Part shown: piece after piece, positions 1 through 7,541 of the stretch | How positions within the stretch are numbered: the first letter of the stretch is position 1 | Layout: each line of letters starts with the position of its first letter | Assembly (NCBI GenBank): GCA_005888525.1 | Contig: VBAB01000178.1 | Coordinates: forward strand, 1-15,729 | From: Alphaproteobacteria bacterium | GTDB taxonomy: Bacteria > Pseudomonadota > Alphaproteobacteria > Rhizobiales > Hyphomicrobiaceae | DNA: 15,729 bases | Reading direction: 5' to 3' | Made by a program: the position numbers and the translations under genes | Notes under the pieces: model-generated | The model's input: the letters and a program-made list of their open reading frames with translations, nothing else | What the model was told of the DNA's origin: nothing | Database searches by the model: none

Positions 1-705
1 ATCGAGTTCGGCATCTACAAGAGGAGCCGCAACCGGGCGAAGTCGCGCCAGTTTTCCTCCGACATGGATATCTTCGCCGAGGTGATCGAGAACGGAGGCC
101 GCGCCGGCCTGCTCGGCTATCGCGAGGACCTGTGGACCAAGAACACCGGCATGGACAAGCGCCTGGTGTTCAAGCTTTTCACCGAGTCGCTCAACTGGCG
201 CGCCACCATGGACTTGATGGTTGGCCGCAGTCTGCAGCTGACGCTGGGTGCCCAGGGGTTGCCGGTGACGTGCTTCTCCATCAACACGGGCGACCACGAC
301 AACATGGTGTATCTCGAGCGCTCCGCCCACAAGTGGCCGTTGCTGCCCGAGAACTTCTCCTTCTTCCTGCTGGAGGACGGCAAGCCCCAGTTCTTCCGCC
401 TGCGCCGTGACTACATCGACCTCGGCGGCGACTACACGCTCTTCAATCAGCACAACCAGCCGGTCGGGTACCTCGACGGCAAGGTGTTCTCGATCGGCGG
501 CAAGTGGAAGGGCCGGGTGAAGATCGAGTACGCCGACCCGCGCCTGCTGATGGTGCTCAAGCTGTTCTGCGGCATGCTGATCTTCAACGCCGATGCGCGC
601 CGCCATATGCGTGCGCTGTACCGCGACGTGGGCTCCGGCAAGTACACCCCGCGGCTGGAGAAGCAGGAGGCCGACCTCTACATGAACCCGCGGCGCGTGC
701 GCTAA
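1..705 (+). CDS. Hypothetical protein, 3' part only
   Basis: The reading frame is open from the first base of the window, so the start lies upstream and at least 234 residues are present. I do not recognise the family with confidence. The visible part is soluble-looking, with no clear membrane segment. Its middle is rich in aromatic beta-strand-like sequence (FSFFLLEDGKPQFFRLRR, then YTLFNQHNQPVGYLDGKVF), and an amphipathic Leu/Met-rich stretch (LLMVLKLFCGML) lies near the C-terminus. The alternation of 'FNQHNQPVGYLDGKVFSIGG' recalls LURP-one/scramblase-like beta barrels, but this is only an impression. It ends with RRVR and TAA. The next gene is convergent, with its stop codon only 9 bases away. 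Confidence 0.75.
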   Translation: MEFGIYKRSRNRAKSRQFSSDMDIFAEVIENGGRAGLLGYREDLWTKNTGMDKRLVFKLFTESLNWRATMDLMVGRSLQLTLGAQGLPVTCFSINTGDHDNMVYLERSAHKWPLLPENFSFFLLEDGKPQFFRLRRDYIDLGGDYTLFNQHNQPVGYLDGKVFSIGGKWKGRVKIEYADPRLLMVLKLFCGMLIFNADARRHMRALYRDVGSGKYTPRLEKQEADLYMNPRRVR

Positions 706-714
706 CAGCGCGCG

Positions 715-1083
715 CTATTCCATTGGGCGCACGTCGACCAGCCACGCATCCCATGATGATGCTCCAGGTGATCCGGCCGGGTTTTCCAAGTAGGCATCGC
801 CGAAGCCGACGACGATGCCGTCTCTGACGGCGATGGGCGTGCGCAGCTTCGCCTGATCGGCAACCTGCCAGATCGTCCGATAGAACAAGAGCTCGGTCGC
901 ACCCCTGGCTTCTTGCTTTTGCGGTTGCCCCAGCTGGTCGATGACCTCGGTCCTGGTCATGCCGACCTGGACCTTGTTGACCAGCGCGGCTGACTGCTGA
1001 GGCGACAGAACGTCGAAGCTTTCGCAGCCGGCGGCTAGGCAGGCCGCGGCGAGAATTGCAGGGATTTGCAACGCCCAGCGCAA
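715..1083 (-). CDS. Small SmpA/OmlA (BamE-like) lipoprotein
   Basis: From the TTG at 1083 the product is 122 residues. It begins with a lipoprotein signal peptide (MRWALQIPAILAAACLAAGC) whose lipobox LAAGC gives Cys20 as the lipidated residue. The mature part has the SmpA/OmlA signature 'VQVGMTRTEVIDQLGQP' (residues 38-54), the hallmark of BamE-like small outer-membrane lipoproteins. I prefer this TTG over an in-frame TTG at 1134 because CGGGAG lies 6 bases upstream and the signal peptide is then of ideal length. The longer form would add 17 residues ahead of the signal. The family includes the BamE subunit of the outer-membrane assembly machine. This copy is shorter than usual and may be a paralogue, so I give no gene symbol. 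Confidence 0.75.
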   Translation of the reverse strand: MRWALQIPAILAAACLAAGCESFDVLSPQQSAALVNKVQVGMTRTEVIDQLGQPQKQEARGATELLFYRTIWQVADQAKLRTPIAVRDGIVVGFGDAYLENPAGSPGASSWDAWLVDVRPME

Positions 1084-1294
1084 GCAGTGCTCCCGATCCA
1101 AGCCGCGAACGAACGCATTCTCCGACAAGTTCAAGCGCCACGTCTACATGGTTGTACGCTGCACCATCACCTACAACCGGGTGCGCGTCCACACAACACT
1201 CCCGGCAGCATGATCCCCTTGACAGATCGGCGGAATGCCTCTGCCTATGATGCACAACAATTGGGCGTAAGGGGACTTTGGGGGACGCTGGGGC

Positions 1295-2548
1295 ATGCCG
1301 AATATTCAGAAAGCCGTCGAGGGGCTGCAGAACGGTGCGGACGTACTGTTCCTGCTGGTTGGGGCTGTTCTCGTCTTTGCCATGCACGGCGGCTTCGCCT
1401 TTCTCGAAGCCGGCACCGTGCGCCACAAGAACCAGGTCAACGCGCTGTGCAAGATCCTGGTTGATTTTGCCATCTCGACGGTGGCCTACTTCTTCATTGG
1501 GTATGCCATCGCCTACGGTGTTGCGTTCTTCGTCAGCGCCGAGCAGCTGAACGGCGCGGGCAAGGGCTTCGATCCCCAGGGCCTGAGCCTCGCCAAGTTC
1601 TTCTTTCTCGCGACCTTTGCGGCGGCAGTGCCGGCCATCGTCTCGGGTGGCATCGCCGAGCGCGCCAAGTTCGGCGCGCAGTGTACTGCCACGGCGCTCA
1701 TCGTCGCCCTATTCTATCCGCTGCTCGAGGGCGTCGCCTGGAACAAGAACTTCGGCCTGCAGGAGCATTTCTTCAAAGGCACGCTGGGCGAGGAGTTCCA
1801 CGACTTCGCCGGCTCCATCGTCGTCCACGCCGTGGGCGGCTGGATCGGCTTCTCGGCGGTGCGCCAACTGGGGCCTCGCCTCGGGCGCTACGACAAGGGC
1901 CGCGCTACCGGCATTCCCCCTTCGTCGATCCCGTGGCTCGCCATGGGGTCGTGGCTGTTGTGCATAGGCTGGTTCGGCTTCAACGTGATGAGCGCCCAGT
2001 CGCTGAAAGGCGTCACGGGGCTGATCGCGCTCAACTCGCTGATGGCCATGTGCGGCGGCGTCATCGCCGCCACGATCGCTGGCGACAGCGATCCGGGCTT
2101 CATCCATAACGGCGCGTTGGCAGGCTTGGTAGCGGTGTGCGCGGGCTCCGACGTCATGCATCCCATCGGCGCGCTGTTCGTCGGCGGGGTCGCGGGTGCG
2201 CTCTTCGTCTACACATTCCAGAAGGCCGGTGATCCCAAGTGGAGCTTCGACGACGTGCTGGGCGTGTGGGCCCTGCACGGATTGTGCGGGCTATGGGGCG
2301 GCATCGCTTGCGGTATCTTCGGCCTGAAGGAGTTCGGCGGCTTGGGCGGCGTCGGCTTCACCTCTCAGCTCGTCGGCAGCCTGATGGGCGCGGCCTACGG
2401 CGCCATCGCCGGCTTCGTCGTCTACCGCACCGTCGACGTGCTGCTGGGCCTCAGGCTCGGCGCCGACGACGAGCGCCGCGGCGCGGACCTCGCCGTCCAC
2501 AAGATCACCGCCAACCCGGAAGAGGACGTGCGCATGGGGCGCATCTGA
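1295..2548 (+). CDS. Ammonium transporter, Amt family, signal-less type
   Basis: This 417-residue inner-membrane protein has about eleven hydrophobic segments and belongs to the Amt/Mep/Rh channel family. Key residues are visible by position in conserved blocks: the gate Phe108 (LATFAAA) and Phe229 (GWFGFN), Trp149 and Ser233 of the ammonium-binding vestibule, Asp170 in HDFAGSIVVH, and the twin pore histidines His178 and His328 (WALHGLCGLWGG). All are intact, so a working channel is expected. Unlike the amtB at 9754-11229 it has no signal peptide and lacks the long Ala-rich periplasmic insertion, and it has no glnK neighbour. The two are therefore different subfamilies, not recent duplicates. 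The start is the ATG at 1295 after a G-rich stretch. The gene is divergent from the lipoprotein gene; the 211-base gap carries no gene. Confidence 0.93.
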   Translation: MPNIQKAVEGLQNGADVLFLLVGAVLVFAMHGGFAFLEAGTVRHKNQVNALCKILVDFAISTVAYFFIGYAIAYGVAFFVSAEQLNGAGKGFDPQGLSLAKFFFLATFAAAVPAIVSGGIAERAKFGAQCTATALIVALFYPLLEGVAWNKNFGLQEHFFKGTLGEEFHDFAGSIVVHAVGGWIGFSAVRQLGPRLGRYDKGRATGIPPSSIPWLAMGSWLLCIGWFGFNVMSAQSLKGVTGLIALNSLMAMCGGVIAATIAGDSDPGFIHNGALAGLVAVCAGSDVMHPIGALFVGGVAGALFVYTFQKAGDPKWSFDDVLGVWALHGLCGLWGGIACGIFGLKEFGGLGGVGFTSQLVGSLMGAAYGAIAGFVVYRTVDVLLGLRLGADDERRGADLAVHKITANPEEDVRMGRI

Positions 2549-2554
2549 CATGAG

Positions 2555-2676
2555 CCCCCTCTCCCCGTTTTTCACGGAGAGAGGTTCGGGGTGAGGGGCA
2601 GAGGCTTGCGCTGCGATATGTGGCTGCCCCTCACCCTAACCCTCTCCCCATTCTGAAGAAGAATGGGGAGAGGGGA
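2555..2676. repeat. REP-like palindromic repeat block
   Basis: Nearly the whole amt-aminotransferase gap is palindromic. An outer pair joins about 2576-2601 to 2624-2649, including the exact 11-base arms GTGAGGGGCAG (2591-2601) and CTGCCCCTCAC (2624-2634). A perfect 15-base stem, CCCTCTCCCCATTCT (2640-2654) with its complement at 2660-2674, closes a 5-base loop. An imperfect hairpin (2558-2567 with 2575-2584) begins 9 bases after the amt stop codon. The CCCTCACCC...CCCTCTCCCC theme is a common interspersed repeat in alphaproteobacterial genomes. Another hairpin of the same family lies at 8111-8147. It may attenuate or protect the amt transcript, but no T-tract makes it a classical terminator. 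Confidence 0.8.
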
Positions 2677-2702
2677 CCAAAGCAAACAGGGAAGCTATCT
2701 CC

Positions 2703-3923
2703 ATGACCGCTCTGCACGGCCTGCAAGCTCTGACCCAAGGCGCCGTCCTGTCGTCCTTCACCAGAACGGCCCGCCTGCTCGCGGGCACCGCGCCGGGGCA
2801 CAAGAAGCCCATCGAGATGACCTCCGGCGATCCCAAAGAGGCGATGCCGGGGTTCGTGGTCGAGAAGCTGGTCGAAGCGAAGGAATCGCTCGGCACCTAC
2901 CCCAAGATCCGCGGCTCCGACGAGCTGCGCAAGGCAATCGCCGCGTGGATCCGGCGGCGCTACAGTCTGCGCACGGAGATCGACTTCGAGCGCGAGGTGC
3001 TCCCCGTCAACGGCTCGCGCGAAGGCCTATTCTTCGCGACCTTGCCGGCAGTCGGGCGCAAGAGCTTCGTCGGCCGGCCCGTCATCCTGCTCCCCAATCC
3101 GTTCTACCAGGCCTACCTCGGCGGCACTTACGCGGCAGACTGCGAGCCGGTCTATCTCAACGCCACGGCCGAGACCGGGCACCTGCCCGATCTCGACGCG
3201 ATTGCGCGTGAGCCCGACATCCTGCGGCGCACCGCGGCCCTCTTCATCTGCTCGCCCGCCAACCCGCAGGGCTCGGTCGCCAGCGCCGACTACATCGCCA
3301 AGGCGCTGGCGCTGGCGCGCGAGTACGACTTCATGCTGTTTACGGACGAGTGCTATTCGGAGATCTATGTCGGCGACGATGCTCCGACAGGTGGTTTGCA
3401 GGTGGCGGCCGCGACGCCCGAGCGCTTCAAGAACTTGATCGTGTTCAACTCGCTGTCGAAGCGCTCGAATCTGCCCGGCATGCGCTCCGGCTTCGCCGCT
3501 GGCGACGGTGATTTCCTCGACGCCCTGGCCGAGATCCGCAACCTCACCGCGCCGCAGATGCCGGGGCCGATCCAGCATGCCTCGACGGCGGTCTGGTCGG
3601 AGGAGCAGCATGTCTCGGTGATCCGACAGGCCTACCGCGCCAAATTCCAGACGTGCGACGAGCTGCTCGCGGGCCGCTTCGGCTATCGCCGGCCGGCCGG
3701 CGGCTTCTTCCTCTGGCTCGACATGGAGGGGCTCGGGGGCGGCGAGCAGGCAACGTTAACAATATGGAAACGCTGCGGGGTCAAGATCATCCCGGGCGTT
3801 TACCTGGCCCATGAGGATCGGCACGGCGTGAACCCGGGCCGGAACTTCGTTCGCATTGCGCTCGTGCACGATGTGGCGACTGTCAGGGAAGCGCTCGGAC
3901 GTATCGTTGCGTTAACGGCGTAA
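2703..3923 (+). CDS. Class I/II PLP-dependent aminotransferase, DapC-like
   Basis: This 406-residue protein is a fold-type I aminotransferase. Family residues are visible: Asn187 in SPANPQG, Asp215 and Tyr218 in TDECYSEIY (PLP ring contacts), the Schiff-base Lys253 in FNSLSKRSNLPGMRSG, and a C-terminal Arg in RNFVRIALVHD that would bind the substrate carboxylate. The N-terminal half 'EMTSGDPKEAMPGFV' and 'LGTYPKIRGSDELRKAI' match succinyldiaminopimelate transaminase-like enzymes, which act in lysine and diaminopimelate (peptidoglycan) synthesis. Substrate cannot be fixed from sequence, and it could be another amino-acid aminotransferase. The ATG is preceded by AGGGAAG about 9 bases upstream. 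It ends 17 bases before ftsK, so the two probably form one transcript. Confidence 0.88.
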   Translation: MTALHGLQALTQGAVLSSFTRTARLLAGTAPGHKKPIEMTSGDPKEAMPGFVVEKLVEAKESLGTYPKIRGSDELRKAIAAWIRRRYSLRTEIDFEREVLPVNGSREGLFFATLPAVGRKSFVGRPVILLPNPFYQAYLGGTYAADCEPVYLNATAETGHLPDLDAIAREPDILRRTAALFICSPANPQGSVASADYIAKALALAREYDFMLFTDECYSEIYVGDDAPTGGLQVAAATPERFKNLIVFNSLSKRSNLPGMRSGFAAGDGDFLDALAEIRNLTAPQMPGPIQHASTAVWSEEQHVSVIRQAYRAKFQTCDELLAGRFGYRRPAGGFFLWLDMEGLGGGEQATLTIWKRCGVKIIPGVYLAHEDRHGVNPGRNFVRIALVHDVATVREALGRIVALTA

Positions 3924-3940
3924 CCTGCTCGTTTCGGTGT

Positions 3941-6373
3941 ATGGCGTATCGGGCCGATGACCCGGCCCCCCTTCTGCCGGCCTCCGTCAGGCATCGGCTG
4001 CAGGGGTGGCTGTGGAAAATGCTGGGCTTCCTCGTGCTCGTCGCTTGCGCGGCGCTGAGCGCGAGCCTGCTTACGTGGTCGGCCGCGGACCCGAGCCTCA
4101 CGCGTGCCACCAGCGGCGCTGCCCGCAATCTGCTCGGGCCCCCCGGCGCCATTCTCTCCGACATGCTCATCCAGATGCTGGGCCTGGCCGGCGTGTTCGT
4201 TCTGCTGCCGCCGCTGTTCTGGGCCTTGCAGCTCCTCACCTGCGAGCAGCCTCCCGGATTGCGCGGCAAGCTCGTGCTGGCCCCATTGGCCGTTCTCTTC
4301 CTCGCCGGCGCACTCTCCGCGCTGCCTTCGGCCTCGTCGTGGCCGCTGCATCACGGATACGGCGGTGTGCTCGGCGATCTCGGCCTCGGTCTGCTGGCGA
4401 GCTTGCTCGCCCACGTCAATGCCGATCGCTCCGCCGCCGCGGCGGGGCTGTTCTACTTCGCCGCCGGGCTGATGGTGCTGATGAGCAGCCTCGGCCTGAC
4501 ACGGGAGGAGCTGCGGCTGATTTGCCAGACCAATGCGCAGCCCAATCTCAGGGCCGTGGCCGGCTGGTGCAGAGAGCTCTACGATCGGATGTCTTCGTAC
4601 CGAGCCTCGATGCCTCCGAGCGCGACACCCGATCCCGTACGCGAGCCGCCGGTGCTGCACCTCGAGCGGAGACCTATGCTCGTCGAGCCCGATGCGGCGG
4701 AGGCGATCGACCTCGGCGAAGATGTGCCGAGTTCGGGCCGCGATGCCTCGTTCGATCGCCTGACGGAACGCACGAGCCACGAGATCGCCAAACGCTTCGC
4801 TCCCGCCGCCAGCGAGACGCGGCCGGCCGCCGTCGAGCGCCCCGCGCCCACTCTGGACGTGCCCCCAGTCGAAGAGCGCGAGTATCGCGGGCAGGTGGCC
4901 GCCCGGCGTCCCCCGCTCAGCTTGTTGCGGCGCCCTGCTGCCGCCAAGGCCGGCGCCGTCCTGACGCAGGCGGAGCTGCGCGGCCAGGCGCGGCTCTTGG
5001 GCGAGGTGCTCGCCGACTTCGGCATCAAGGGTGAGGTCAAGGACGTGCATCCCGGCCCCGTCGTCACGCTTCACGAGTTCGAGCCGGCGCGCGGCGTCAA
5101 GTCGGCGCGCGTGATCGGGCTCGCCGACGACATCGCCCGCTCCCTGGGGGCCGCTTGCGTGCGTGCCGACGTGATTCCTGGGCGCAACGCCATCGGCATC
5201 GAGCTGCCCAACCCGCGGCGCGATAAGGTGCTCCTGCGCGAGCTGCTCGACTCGGAGGCGTTCCGAGCCACGGACGCGACGCTTCCGCTCGCGCTCGGCA
5301 AGAACATCGCCGGCACCGCAGTGTTCGCCGACCTGGCGCGCATGCCGCACCTGCTGGTGGCCGGCACGACCGGCTCGGGCAAGTCGGTCGGCGTCAACGC
5401 CATGATCCTGTCGCTGCTCTACCGGCTCTCGCCCGAGCAATGCCGCTTCCTGATGATCGACCCCAAGATGCTCGAGCTTTCCGTCTACAACGGCATCCCG
5501 CATCTCCTCTGCCCGGTGGTGACGGAGCCCGCCAAGGCCGTGGCAGCGCTGAACTGGGTCGTCACCGAGATGGAGCAGCGCTACCAGCGCATGTCGATGC
5601 TGGCCGTGCGCAACATCAACGCCTTCAACGATCGCGTACGCAGTGCGCAAAAGCGCGTCGGGGCGGGCTCTCCCGCGACGGCGCAAGCCGACCTCGCGCC
5701 CATGCCCTACATCGTCGTGGTGGTCGACGAGTTCGCCGATCTGATGCTCGTCGCCGGCAAGGAGATCGAGGCCGCGGTGCAACGGCTGGCGCAGATGGCG
5801 CGGGCGGCCGGCATCCACCTGATCATGGCGACGCAGCGTCCCTCGGTCGACATCGTCACGGGCACCATCAAGGCCAACTTCCCCACGCGCATAAGCTACA
5901 AGGTGGCCTCCAAGTTCGACAGCCGCACGATCCTCAACCAGCAGGGGGCGGAGCAGCTGCTGGGCGAGGGCGACATGCTGTTCTCGAGCGGCGCCGGCCG
6001 GACCCTGCGCGTGCACGGGCCGTTCGTATCCGACGAGGAGGTGGAAAGGATTGCCGCTTATCTGCGGGATCAGGGCGAGCCTCGCTATGTCGACGGCATT
6101 ACCGATGCCGTCGTCGCGGACGAGGAGGCCGACACGGGCGGCAAGCGCGCTCGGCCGGCAGAGAATGATCTCTACGACCGCGCCGTCGACATCGTGCTCA
6201 ACGAGCGTAAGGCCTCCACCAGCTACCTGCAGAGGCGGCTCACGATTGGCTACAATCGCGCCGCCGATTTGATGGAGCGGATGGAGCGGGACGGCATCGT
6301 CAGCGCCCCGGGCTTCCGCGGCCGACGCCAGATCCTCCTCGAGGAGGGTGCGACGCGCGGCGAACAGTGGTAG
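3941..6373 (+). CDS. ftsK: DNA translocase FtsK
   Basis: This 810-residue protein has the FtsK plan. The N-terminus carries several membrane segments (about residues 25-180: WKMLGFLVLVACAALSASLL, MLGLAGVFVLLPPLFWALQL, LVLAPLAVLFLAGAL). A Pro/Arg-rich linker covers about 200-330, followed by the RecA-type motor. Walker A is GTTGSGKS at residues 475-482; Walker B is YIVVVVDEFADLM; the conserved 'ATQRPSVDIVTGTIKANFP' follows. The last about 70 residues (YDRAVDIVLNERKASTSYLQ onward) form the winged-helix gamma domain that reads KOPS sequences. FtsK anchors at the division septum and pumps DNA for chromosome dimer resolution with XerCD. Length is typical for the group. It starts 17 bases after the aminotransferase, and lolA follows on the same strand. 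Confidence 0.96.
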   Translation: MAYRADDPAPLLPASVRHRLQGWLWKMLGFLVLVACAALSASLLTWSAADPSLTRATSGAARNLLGPPGAILSDMLIQMLGLAGVFVLLPPLFWALQLLTCEQPPGLRGKLVLAPLAVLFLAGALSALPSASSWPLHHGYGGVLGDLGLGLLASLLAHVNADRSAAAAGLFYFAAGLMVLMSSLGLTREELRLICQTNAQPNLRAVAGWCRELYDRMSSYRASMPPSATPDPVREPPVLHLERRPMLVEPDAAEAIDLGEDVPSSGRDASFDRLTERTSHEIAKRFAPAASETRPAAVERPAPTLDVPPVEEREYRGQVAARRPPLSLLRRPAAAKAGAVLTQAELRGQARLLGEVLADFGIKGEVKDVHPGPVVTLHEFEPARGVKSARVIGLADDIARSLGAACVRADVIPGRNAIGIELPNPRRDKVLLRELLDSEAFRATDATLPLALGKNIAGTAVFADLARMPHLLVAGTTGSGKSVGVNAMILSLLYRLSPEQCRFLMIDPKMLELSVYNGIPHLLCPVVTEPAKAVAALNWVVTEMEQRYQRMSMLAVRNINAFNDRVRSAQKRVGAGSPATAQADLAPMPYIVVVVDEFADLMLVAGKEIEAAVQRLAQMARAAGIHLIMATQRPSVDIVTGTIKANFPTRISYKVASKFDSRTILNQQGAEQLLGEGDMLFSSGAGRTLRVHGPFVSDEEVERIAAYLRDQGEPRYVDGITDAVVADEEADTGGKRARPAENDLYDRAVDIVLNERKASTSYLQRRLTIGYNRAADLMERMERDGIVSAPGFRGRRQILLEEGATRGEQW

Positions 6374-6435
6374 GAGTGCATCACGGGACGCGCTGCAGGG
6401 TTGCGGGACGCAGCGCACTCAAATCGCCCACAATC

Positions 6436-6455
6436 TTGTCCCAATGTTGGGACAA
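6436..6455. promoter_or_regulatory. Perfect 9-2-9 palindrome upstream of lolA
   Basis: The sequence TTGTCCCAA-TG-TTGGGACAA is a perfect inverted repeat in the 138-base ftsK-lolA gap, centred about 65 bases upstream of the lolA start. A second perfect but shorter palindrome, ATTCG-GG-CGAAT, lies at 6465-6476. No T-run follows, so a terminator is unlikely. The size and symmetry fit an operator for a dimeric regulator. I do not recognise the regulator. Confidence 0.45.
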
Positions 6456-6511
6456 ACGATGGTCATTCGGGCGAATCATGTCGGCCGAATGGCGCACTTC
6501 GGGGGAGCTTC

Positions 6512-7228
6512 ATGCACGCACGCTTCATGGCCCAGCTCGCGATCACCGCCGTGGTTGCCTTGGCCCCCGCATGGGTGCTGGCGCAGGACAAGAAGCCGGT
6601 GCCGCCCAACCCGGTTGGCGCGGGCGGGGCTTGGACCCAAAGCGTGAACAAGGATGCCGCCATCAAAGGCGAAGAGTTCGACAAGAAGCAGATCGAGCTG
6701 ATCCAGAAAGTCACCGGTTATTTCAACCAGATGACCGAGATCAAAGGTGGGTTCGTACAGACGAGCGCGGACAACAAGCGGCTTCGCGGCAAGTTCTACG
6801 TCAAGCAGCCGGGACGCTTTCGCTTCGACTACAGTCCACCCAGCCGGCTCGTGATCCTGTCCGACGGCCAATACATGGCGATCCAGGATTTCGACATGAA
6901 GACCGACGACCGGGTCGAGCTCAGCCAAACGCCGTTCCGGCTGCTGCTGCGCAAGGACGTCGATCTGCTGCGGGACGCACAAATCCTAGAGGTCAAAGAG
7001 GTCGACGACATCATTGTGCTGGCGCTGCAGGACCGCAATCCCGACAATCCGGGCCGCATCAAGCTGTTCCTGGCCAAGAAGCCGAACCTCGAGCTCAAGG
7101 AATGGGTCACGACCGATTCACAAGGACTTGACACTCGAGTCGAGCTTACCGAGGTCAGCAAGGCAGATTCACTGGATCCGGCCCTCTTCAAGCCCACCAG
7201 CGTGGTTTTTCAGAGACTTAACCAGTAG
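6512..7228 (+). CDS. lolA: Outer-membrane lipoprotein carrier protein LolA
   Basis: The 238-residue product has a signal peptide (cleavage expected after WVLA, residue 24) and a LolA-like periplasmic domain. Typical features are the early 'MTEIKGGFVQTSADNKRLRG' and 'KFYVKQPGRFRFDYSPP' strands, then 'LVILSDGQYMAIQD' and a C-terminal beta region ending in FKPTSVVFQRLNQ. LolA ferries lipoproteins from the LolCDE complex across the periplasm. The ATG at 6512 is chosen because GGGGGAG lies 4 bases upstream and the signal peptide then starts properly; the frame stays open upstream to 6401 but that part is not signal-like. It lies downstream of ftsK, an arrangement often seen in alphaproteobacteria. 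A DKKPVPPNPVGAGG linker between signal and domain is a small lineage-type extension. Confidence 0.92.
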   Translation: MHARFMAQLAITAVVALAPAWVLAQDKKPVPPNPVGAGGAWTQSVNKDAAIKGEEFDKKQIELIQKVTGYFNQMTEIKGGFVQTSADNKRLRGKFYVKQPGRFRFDYSPPSRLVILSDGQYMAIQDFDMKTDDRVELSQTPFRLLLRKDVDLLRDAQILEVKEVDDIIVLALQDRNPDNPGRIKLFLAKKPNLELKEWVTTDSQGLDTRVELTEVSKADSLDPALFKPTSVVFQRLNQ

Positions 7229-7330
7229 GGCCTGCCGTTCCGGCTGGTGTCTGTTCGGGCTCACGCAACCGAAAATTTGTGGAAAACTGAAACAATTCGT
7301 AACAATTTCGTGATCAGTGACGACTCCCCA

Positions 7331-7358
7331 TTGAAAAGGCCTCTACATCCATTATTTG
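7331..7358 (+). promoter_or_regulatory. Candidate sigma-70-type promoter for the small RNA
   Basis: TTGAAA (7331-7336) and TATTTG (7353-7358) are separated by 16 bases inside the AT-rich part of the lolA downstream gap. Transcription would start near 7365, a few bases before the first stem of the candidate small RNA. The -10 element is a weak match, so this is tentative. Confidence 0.3.
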
Positions 7359-7364
7359 TGGGTG

Positions 7365-7509
7365 ACAGCGGGTGATGTCGCTCTTCATCGGTAGTGCCCC
7401 CCGTCTAGCCGAAAGACATCGCCTGCGGTGCCGGCTTCCCTCCCGGCACCATGCGCATGACGCGCTTCTCGCGCCCAACTCCTCCCCCGGGGTTGGGCGC
7501 ATTTCTTTT
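7365..7509 (+). ncRNA. Candidate trans-acting small RNA with C-rich loops
   Basis: The 313-base lolA-downstream gap has no credible protein gene but folds on the + strand into three consecutive hairpins. Stem 1 pairs GGTGATGTC (7371-7379) with GACATCGCC (7415-7423), enclosing an inner TCGG/CCGA stem with a CCCCCC-containing loop. Stem 2 pairs GGTGCCGG (7427-7434) with CCGGCACC (7443-7450) around the loop CTTCCCTC. Stem 3 is the terminator, with the loop region TCCTCCCCCG. Loops with CCTCC-like, anti-Shine-Dalgarno sequence are the hallmark of several alphaproteobacterial trans-acting sRNA families (for example the alpha-r14 type). Family membership is not established here. The 5' end is inferred from a weak promoter. 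It could instead be a long lolA 3' UTR or a processed sRNA from it. Confidence 0.5.
7471..7509 (+). terminator. Rho-independent terminator
   Basis: GCGCCCAAC (7471-7479) pairs perfectly with GTTGGGCGC (7492-7500), followed by ATTTCTTTT. The T-rich tail is only on the + strand side, so it ends rightward transcription (lolA and/or the candidate small RNA) just before the convergent gene that ends at 7542. Confidence 0.8.
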
Positions 7510-7541
7510 GTAGCCCAGCCCCAGCCCCGGCGCGGCGCACG

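Noticed and set aside
1167..1192. TGCACC...GGTGCG pair upstream of amt as an NtrC-binding site
   Set aside because: The half-site spacing (14 bases) is far from the NtrC consensus, and no sigma-54 element is present.
1219..1251. TTGACA (1219-1224) and TATGAT (1246-1251) upstream of the first amt gene as a sigma-70 promoter
   Set aside because: Each hexamer is good, but the 21-base spacing is outside the 16-19 range, and no better -10 lies at 17 bases.
584..1426. 280-codon minus-strand frame spanning the lipoprotein and amt start
   Set aside because: It overlaps three better-supported genes in another frame and shows no domain; the lipoprotein frame has a signal peptide and family motif.
3800..6418. 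Very long open frame (872 codons) on the minus strand opposite ftsK
   Set aside because: It is the antisense of ftsK, which has all its motifs. The translated product is Arg/His/Gly-rich with no recognisable domain, as expected from a GC-rich shadow frame.
7268..7280. TTGTGGAAAA after lolA as a DnaA box
   Set aside because: It is a single inexact match without clustering or origin context.
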